The notes below the pieces were generated by a model. The model did no database searches. It was not told where the DNA came from and saw nothing but the letters and a program-made list of their open reading frames with translations. Below, piece after piece: positions 4,939 to 7,943 of a DNA stretch of 7,943 nucleotides. Origin of the DNA: Halobacteriales archaeon (GTDB taxonomy: Archaea; Thermoplasmatota; E2; JACPAO01; JAHFTW01). The stretch covers positions 1 through 7,943 of the forward strand of contig JAIVGU010000200.1 of the NCBI GenBank assembly GCA_020201445.1, in the 5' to 3' direction. A program made the position numbers and the translations under genes. Within the stretch, counting starts at the first letter, position 1, and every line of letters starts with the position of its first letter.

Positions 4939-5862
4939 ATGGACGAACCCACCGCCTGGGCCGGCACCTTCGGTGCCGTCCGCGCCCGGAGCCCTGCTGG
5001 GCTCCGGGCTTGGGTGCGCGGCCTCGACCCGCCCATCTACGTCGTCGGCCTGATGCCCCCCCTGGTGGGCGCGGCGGCGACGCTCTCCTCCCCTCATCCC
5101 CTTCCGCTGGCCGCGGCGGCGGTGGCCACCGGCGCCTTCCTGCTGCTGCACGCCGCCGTCAACCTCTACAACGACGCCTTCGACGCCGCCACCCCGGCCG
5201 ACCGCCTGAAGCGGCACAGCCTGGCCCGCCTGGCCAGCGTGCGCGCGCTCCACCTCGCAGCCTCCTGCCTGTTGGCCGTCGCCTGCGCCGCCGGCATCGC
5301 CCTTTGGACAGCGGTGGGCGGCTGGGCGGTCTTCGCCCTGTCGGCCGCCGGGGTCCTGCTCGTCTTCGCCTACCACGCCCCGCCGCTGCGCCTGAGCCAC
5401 CGCGGCTGGGGCGAGGCGGTGACGTTCCTGGGCTTCGGCGTCGTGCCGGTCTGGACGGTGGCGGCGCTGGCGGACGGCACCGTGCCCGGCCCCGCCTTGG
5501 TGCCCGGCTTGCTGGTCGGCTTGGCGGCGGCGCTCGTGCTGTTCCACCACAACGTTGCCTCGCGCTCCCAGGACGCCGGGGCAGGCAAGCGCACCATCGC
5601 CACACGGCTCGGGCCTGCGGGCGCGGCGTGGGCGGCGCGCTTGGCGGCGGCGCTCCTGTGCGCCTCCGTCGCCCTCTCCATCGGCGGCGTGCGCGGCCTT
5701 GCGTTGGCAGCCCTGCCCGCCGCGTGCGCGGTGTGGGCCGGCCGCGCCCTGGCCCGGCAGCGGCCAAGCCTGCGCTGGGCGAGCCTGGGCCTGTTCACCG
5801 CCGCCACCGTGGGCGTGCTGGCCGGCCTCCTCCTGCGCTCGGGCGGCCTGCGCCCGGGCTGA
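4939..5862 (+). CDS. UbiA/MenA-type membrane prenyltransferase
   Basis: A 307-residue, strongly hydrophobic protein with about eight or nine predicted membrane helices, typical of the UbiA superfamily. The first Asp-rich motif is NLYNDAFDAATPAD (N78, D79, D82, D88), equivalent to the NDxxD of MenA, which binds the Mg-diphosphate of the prenyl donor. The YHAPPLRLSHRGWGEAVTF segment at 145-163 matches the conserved loop before the GE motif. The second Asp-rich region reads HNVASRSQDAGAGKRTIATR (204-223). It keeps N205, D212 and G216-K217-R218, but the first Asp of the usual NxxDxxxD is Ser208. The likely reaction is transfer of a polyprenyl chain to an aromatic acceptor, most simply 1,4-dihydroxy-2-naphthoate in menaquinone synthesis; digeranylgeranylglyceryl or haem-type acceptors are alternatives. 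The ATG abuts the upstream stop, but residues 1-25 lie outside the family core and overlap two hairpins. A GTG at 5014 is a credible alternative start. Confidence 0.82.
   Translation: MDEPTAWAGTFGAVRARSPAGLRAWVRGLDPPIYVVGLMPPLVGAAATLSSPHPLPLAAAAVATGAFLLLHAAVNLYNDAFDAATPADRLKRHSLARLASVRALHLAASCLLAVACAAGIALWTAVGGWAVFALSAAGVLLVFAYHAPPLRLSHRGWGEAVTFLGFGVVPVWTVAALADGTVPGPALVPGLLVGLAAALVLFHHNVASRSQDAGAGKRTIATRLGPAGAAWAARLAAALLCASVALSIGGVRGLALAALPAACAVWAGRALARQRPSLRWASLGLFTAATVGVLAGLLLRSGGLRPG
4962..5009 (+). repeat. Two consecutive perfect hairpins at the 5' end of the prenyltransferase gene
   Basis: CGGCACC (4962-4968) pairs with GGTGCCG (4972-4978) around a TTC loop. Five bases later GCCCGGAGCCC (4984-4994) pairs perfectly with GGGCTCCGGGC (4999-5009) around TGCT. 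Both fall in codons 8-24 of the annotated frame, ahead of the conserved part of the protein. They may attenuate translation or transcription between the two genes, or lie in a 5' untranslated region if translation starts at the GTG at 5014. Confidence 0.6.
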
Positions 5863-5886
5863 CACTTCAAGCACCCGCCAAGCACC

Positions 5887-5896
5887 TTCATATCTT
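5887..5896 (+). promoter_or_regulatory. TATA-like box of the small secreted protein gene
   Basis: TTCATATCTT is the only AT-rich element in the 56-base spacer. Its centre is about 27 bases upstream of the ATG at 5919, ideal for a leaderless archaeal transcript. It marks a transcription unit separate from the prenyltransferase gene and supports 5919 over the out-of-frame ATG at 5911. Confidence 0.5.
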
Positions 5897-5918
5897 GGGC
5901 AGCGGGCTGGATGCGTCC

Positions 5919-6467
5919 ATGCGTTGGCTCCTCGTCCCGCTGGGGGTGCTTCTCCTCGCGTGGCTCGCCAGCGGCGACGCCCGCGCCGCGCCGTGGCGCT
6001 GGGAGGACCCGCCCCCGCCGCACGACATCCAGGGCGTCGCGTTCACCAGCCCGCAGCCCGGCGTCGTGGGGGCGTGGGTGACGCTGGCGCCCGACGCCTG
6101 CGACCCCAGCCGGGTCCTGCAGGCGCGCTTCCTCTACGGTGGCGTCTCCTACATCGTCGAGGCGCCGCTGCCGGCCTGCCCGTCGCTGCCGGTGTTCCTC
6201 GGCCGCGCCCTGCCGTCGCCGCCCGCGGGCAAGCCCGCCGTGGCGACGCACGCCTACGTCGCGGAGCTGGTGGCCGGGAGCGGGGTGGAGGACGCCTTCA
6301 CGCAGCGCTACCCCGCGCACGGCTTCCTCCCCGAGCAGCCCCTGGCCAGGCCGTTGGGGCCGCTGCCCGCCCTCGCGTGGAGCGCCGCCAACGTGGGCGC
6401 CGTCTGCGGCCTGTGGGCGCTGGGGTGGTGGCGCGACCCGAGCCGGCTCAGAAGACCCAGCAGGTGA
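5919..6467 (+). CDS. Small secreted, C-terminally anchored protein of unknown function
   Basis: A 182-residue protein I do not recognise. Residues 1-24 form a clear signal peptide (basic MRW, hydrophobic LLVPLGVLLLAWLA, cleavage near ARA-A). The mature region (about 25-145) is Pro-rich with strand-like stretches such as VVGAWVTLAPDACDPS and RFLYGGVSYIVEAPLPACP, and two cysteines (C61, C87) that could form a disulphide. A second hydrophobic segment (about 149-171, ALAWSAANVGAVCGLWALGWW) is followed by Arg-rich residues. This predicts a single C-terminal membrane anchor with the main domain outside the cell. The start is set by the signal peptide and the TATA-like box about 27 bases upstream. 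Its 3' end overlaps the convergent minus-strand gene by 20 bases, so its last residues and the other protein's C-terminus share DNA. Confidence 0.65.
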   Translation: MRWLLVPLGVLLLAWLASGDARAAPWRWEDPPPPHDIQGVAFTSPQPGVVGAWVTLAPDACDPSRVLQARFLYGGVSYIVEAPLPACPSLPVFLGRALPSPPAGKPAVATHAYVAELVAGSGVEDAFTQRYPAHGFLPEQPLARPLGPLPALAWSAANVGAVCGLWALGWWRDPSRLRRPSR

Positions 6468-7065
6468 CCACAGTGTCGAGGGCGAGGCTGGGGAGCAGCC
6501 CCATCGGGTCGGTGGCGACGACATGGACGATGGCGCCCGCGGGGATGGCGGCACCATTGAGCGGGCCGCCCGCCCACTGCCCCGCCCGCGGCGCCGCCGG
6601 GGTCGGCAGGGGCCCGGCGGGGGCCAGGGTGCTGTAGACGAGGTCCGGCGCGCCGTCCAGCACGTCGTCGGCGTTGGCGTCGTAGACGATGTGGGCCTGG
6701 ATGGTGGCGGCCCCCCCGGCGGCCCAGTTGGGGGAATGGGAGGTCACCTGGCACCACCAGAAGACGGGAACCGCCGCCCGGTGCGGGTTCCAGCTCGGCC
6801 AGGCGAAGCACGCCTCGAAGGCGACATTGCAGGCGCCGGCGCCGATGACCTGCCCGGCCAGGGCGAGGCTGGTCCACGTCACCGTGACTGGGGGCAGCAG
6901 GTAGCAGCCGGGGCTCATCACTCCCACCCCGGGCGCGCAGTTGACGACGCCCGGCCCGGCAAACGCCATGGGGAACAGGAACAGGTCGGCGGGGTGGGCG
7001 GCCGCGCCGGGGGCGAGGAGGGTCAGCAGGGGGAGGGCAAGCAGGATTGCGGAGGCGCGGCGCAT
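6448..7065 (-). CDS. Secreted Cys-rich protein with an EF-hand-like loop
   Basis: A 205-residue protein, family not recognised. The start at 7065 is chosen because it gives a compact signal peptide (MRRASAILLALPLLTLLAPG, cleavage near AAA-H); an in-frame ATG at 7134 would add 23 Arg/Pro-rich residues in front. The mature part has six cysteines (C43, C54, C79, C86, C105, C202), many Trp and Pro residues, and alternating strand-like segments, suggesting a disulphide-stabilised beta-rich extracellular protein. DANADDVLDGAPD at 129-141 has the D-x-N-x-D-x-x-x-D spacing of calcium-binding EF-hand or dockerin-type loops. No TATA-like box is evident in front. It lies downstream of purB on the same strand with a 183-base gap that contains the displaced purB tail, so readthrough from purB is possible. 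It converges on the 5919-6467 gene with a 20-base overlap. Confidence 0.62.
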   Translation of the reverse strand: MRRASAILLALPLLTLLAPGAAAHPADLFLFPMAFAGPGVVNCAPGVGVMSPGCYLLPPVTVTWTSLALAGQVIGAGACNVAFEACFAWPSWNPHRAAVPVFWWCQVTSHSPNWAAGGAATIQAHIVYDANADDVLDGAPDLVYSTLAPAGPLPTPAAPRAGQWAGGPLNGAAIPAGAIVHVVATDPMGLLPSLALDTVVTCWVF

Positions 7066-7130
7066 GGGGTCGTCCTGGCCGCGGGGCGGCCGGCCCGGCA
7101 TCCGCCTCCGCCGCTTCGCGTTTGCGCCGC

Positions 7131-7154
7131 GCAATGGCGGAATCCAGCCATTGC
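7131..7154 (-). repeat. Hairpin downstream of the displaced purB tail
   Basis: GCAATGGC (7131-7138) pairs perfectly with GCCATTGC (7147-7154) around an eight-base loop. On the minus strand it starts four bases after the stop codon of the displaced purB tail, mirroring the hairpin that follows the true purB stop. Confidence 0.5.
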
Positions 7155-7156
7155 TG

Positions 7157-7199
7157 GGTCAAAGCGCGCTTGTCTCGCGGTGGACCTGGTCGATGATGG
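7157..7199 (-). repeat. Displaced, orphan 3' end of purB
   Basis: A 43-base segment matching the true purB end at 7247-7289 with four mismatches and a fixed offset of 90 bases. Read on the minus strand it encodes IIDQVHRETSAL and a TGA stop, against IIDQVHRETSSL in purB. Changes are CAA/CAG, CAT/CAC and CTC/CTT (all silent) plus TCG/GCG (Ser to Ala). No other part of purB precedes it. As with the propeller gene, the pattern indicates a tail from a diverged allele, not a recent tandem slip. Confidence 0.8.
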
Positions 7200-7200
7200 G

Positions 7201-7229
7201 CGGAGCCGGGAGCATTGCGACCGGCTCCG
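7201..7229 (-). terminator. Hairpin between the two purB tails
   Basis: CGGAGCCGG (7201-7209) and CCGGCTCCG (7221-7229) form a perfect nine-pair stem with an 11-base loop, about 20 bases after the purB stop on the minus strand. There is no T-rich run behind it. It may stabilise or end the purB mRNA, or be part of whatever duplicated the gene tail. Confidence 0.4.
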
Positions 7230-7246
7230 GGCCGTGAGGAGGCCAA

Positions 7247-7289
7247 GGTCAGAGCGAGCTTGTCTCGCGATGGACTTGGTCGATGATGG
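7247..7289 (-). repeat. Direct repeat copy 1: in-gene 3' end of purB
   Basis: The 3'-terminal 43 bases of purB with its stop, matched by 7157-7199 at 39 of 43 positions in the same orientation, 90 bases apart (start to start). Confidence 0.85.
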
Positions 7290-7943
7290 CGTCCACGGGG
7301 CCGACGTACTGGCTGGGGTCCACGGCGTCGGCGATGCCCTTCTTCCCCAGCAGCCTGGAGACGGCCTTGTCGGCCAGCAGGGCGTCGCGGTAGTGGCCGC
7401 CCTTGGCGATGGCGCGCATGGCCGCGGCGCGGGCGACCTCGTGCGCTTCCTGGCGGCCCAGCCCCTTCTCGGTGAGGGCGATCATGACGCTCTCCGCCAT
7501 CATCAGCCCCTTGGCGCGCTCCAGGTTCTCCGCCATGCGCTCGGGGAAGACGCGCAGCTCGGCGACCACCTTGGCCATCTGGTGGACGATGTGGTCGAGC
7601 AGGATGAAGGCGTGCGGGTGCAGGAAGCGCTCCGGCGCGGAGTTGGCGAGGTCGCGCTCGTTCCACTGCACGGCGTTCTCCCACACCGGCAGCACCATGC
7701 TGCGCACCAGGCGGGCCAGCCCCGACACCTGCTCCGAGGTGATGGGGTTCTGCTTGTGCGGCATCGTGCTGCTGCCGACCTGTTTCTTGGCGTCGAAGCC
7801 CTCGGCGACCTCGCCGATCTCGGTGCGCTGGAGGGTGCGGACCTCGGTGCTGAACTTCTCCAGGCTGGTCGCGACGTTGGCCAGCAGGCTGAACAGCTCG
7901 ATGTAGCGGTCGCGCTGGATGATCTGGGTGGAGGCAGTGACGG
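7249..7943 (-). CDS. purB: Adenylosuccinate lyase, C-terminal portion (partial)
   Basis: The frame is open from the right edge to TGA at 7249-7251, giving the last 231 residues. PurB cleaves adenylosuccinate to AMP and SAICAR to AICAR, both releasing fumarate, in purine synthesis. The fumarase/aspartase superfamily signature GSSTMPHKQNPITSEQ is intact near the middle (around 7720-7776); it forms the mobile loop carrying the catalytic Ser. Before it come TQIIQRDRYIELFSLLANVA and VRTLQRTEIGEV, matching PurB helices and the QRTEIGEV region. After it comes NERDLANSAPERF, matching the WHERDLSHSSVER region of other PurB proteins. The C-terminal domain ends IIDQVHRETSSL. The N-terminal part, including the first catalytic His region, is outside the window. 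The last 43 bases are duplicated downstream. Confidence 0.95.
   Translation of the reverse strand, partial: VTASTQIIQRDRYIELFSLLANVATSLEKFSTEVRTLQRTEIGEVAEGFDAKKQVGSSTMPHKQNPITSEQVSGLARLVRSMVLPVWENAVQWNERDLANSAPERFLHPHAFILLDHIVHQMAKVVAELRVFPERMAENLERAKGLMMAESVMIALTEKGLGRQEAHEVARAAAMRAIAKGGHYRDALLADKAVSRLLGKKGIADAVDPSQYVGPVDAIIDQVHRETSSL

Noticed and set aside
3658..5874. 738-codon minus-strand frame across corA, the MITE-like element, rubrerythrin and prenyltransferase
   Set aside because: It is opposite three confirmed features with an Arg/Gly/Ala-rich, Gln-His repetitive translation. The segment over the element (TADFADDADAPFF) is the sort of spurious peptide these palindromes produce.
4116..5918. 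N-terminal extension of the small secreted protein through the rubrerythrin and prenyltransferase genes
   Set aside because: It is an out-of-frame reading of two clear genes. The real protein starts at 5919 with a signal peptide.
7066..7134. 23-residue N-terminal extension of the secreted Cys-rich protein
   Set aside because: The extension is Arg/Pro-rich and would bury the signal peptide. The internal ATG at 7065 gives a standard exported protein.

Overview
The window is a very GC-rich stretch (roughly 70% by eye) with tightly packed genes and short spacers. I read it as most likely from an archaeon, possibly a high-GC Thermoplasmata-type lineage. The main reason is that several genes lack a clear Shine-Dalgarno sequence but have a short AT-rich TATA-like element centred about 27-31 bases before the start codon, as expected for leaderless archaeal mRNAs (genes at 196, 3103 and 5919). 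The proteins are not strongly acidic, which argues against Halobacteria. The lineage is an inference and a GC-rich bacterium is not excluded.

Layout, left to right. The tail of an unidentified gene (2-91) is followed by a large lipoprotein with seven LVIVD-type beta-propeller repeats (196-1689). Just after its stop, beyond a cluster of hairpins, lies a displaced second copy of the last 73 bases of that gene (1772-1844). Next come a long, low-complexity, probably disordered protein (1951-2922), a spacer holding a 72-base imperfect palindrome (2969-3040), and a CorA-type divalent-cation channel (3103-4053). A 158-bp MITE-like palindromic element (4066-4223) separates corA from a two-gene unit: a rubrerythrin-like ferritin-fold protein (4327-4938) directly abutting a UbiA/MenA-type prenyltransferase (4939-5862). 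A small secreted, membrane-anchored protein (5919-6467) then converges with, and overlaps by 20 bp, a secreted Cys-rich protein on the minus strand (6448-7065). The window ends in the 3' part of purB, adenylosuccinate lyase, on the minus strand (7249-7943). PurB also has a displaced copy of its last 43 bases just downstream (7157-7199), again with hairpins between and beyond.

Functionally, the rubrerythrin-like protein and prenyltransferase suggest oxygen or peroxide handling together with quinone or isoprenoid lipid synthesis. The propeller lipoprotein and the two small secreted proteins belong to the cell surface. CorA and PurB are housekeeping genes.

The most unusual feature is that two unrelated genes on opposite strands each carry a downstream duplicate of their own 3' coding end. 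The copies differ almost only at synonymous positions (nine substitutions and no amino-acid change in one, three silent plus one Ser/Ala change in the other), and hairpins separate the copies. This resembles, in miniature, integrative elements that replace and displace the 3' end of a target gene. Recombination with a related strain, paralogue remnants or a metagenomic assembly artefact are alternatives.
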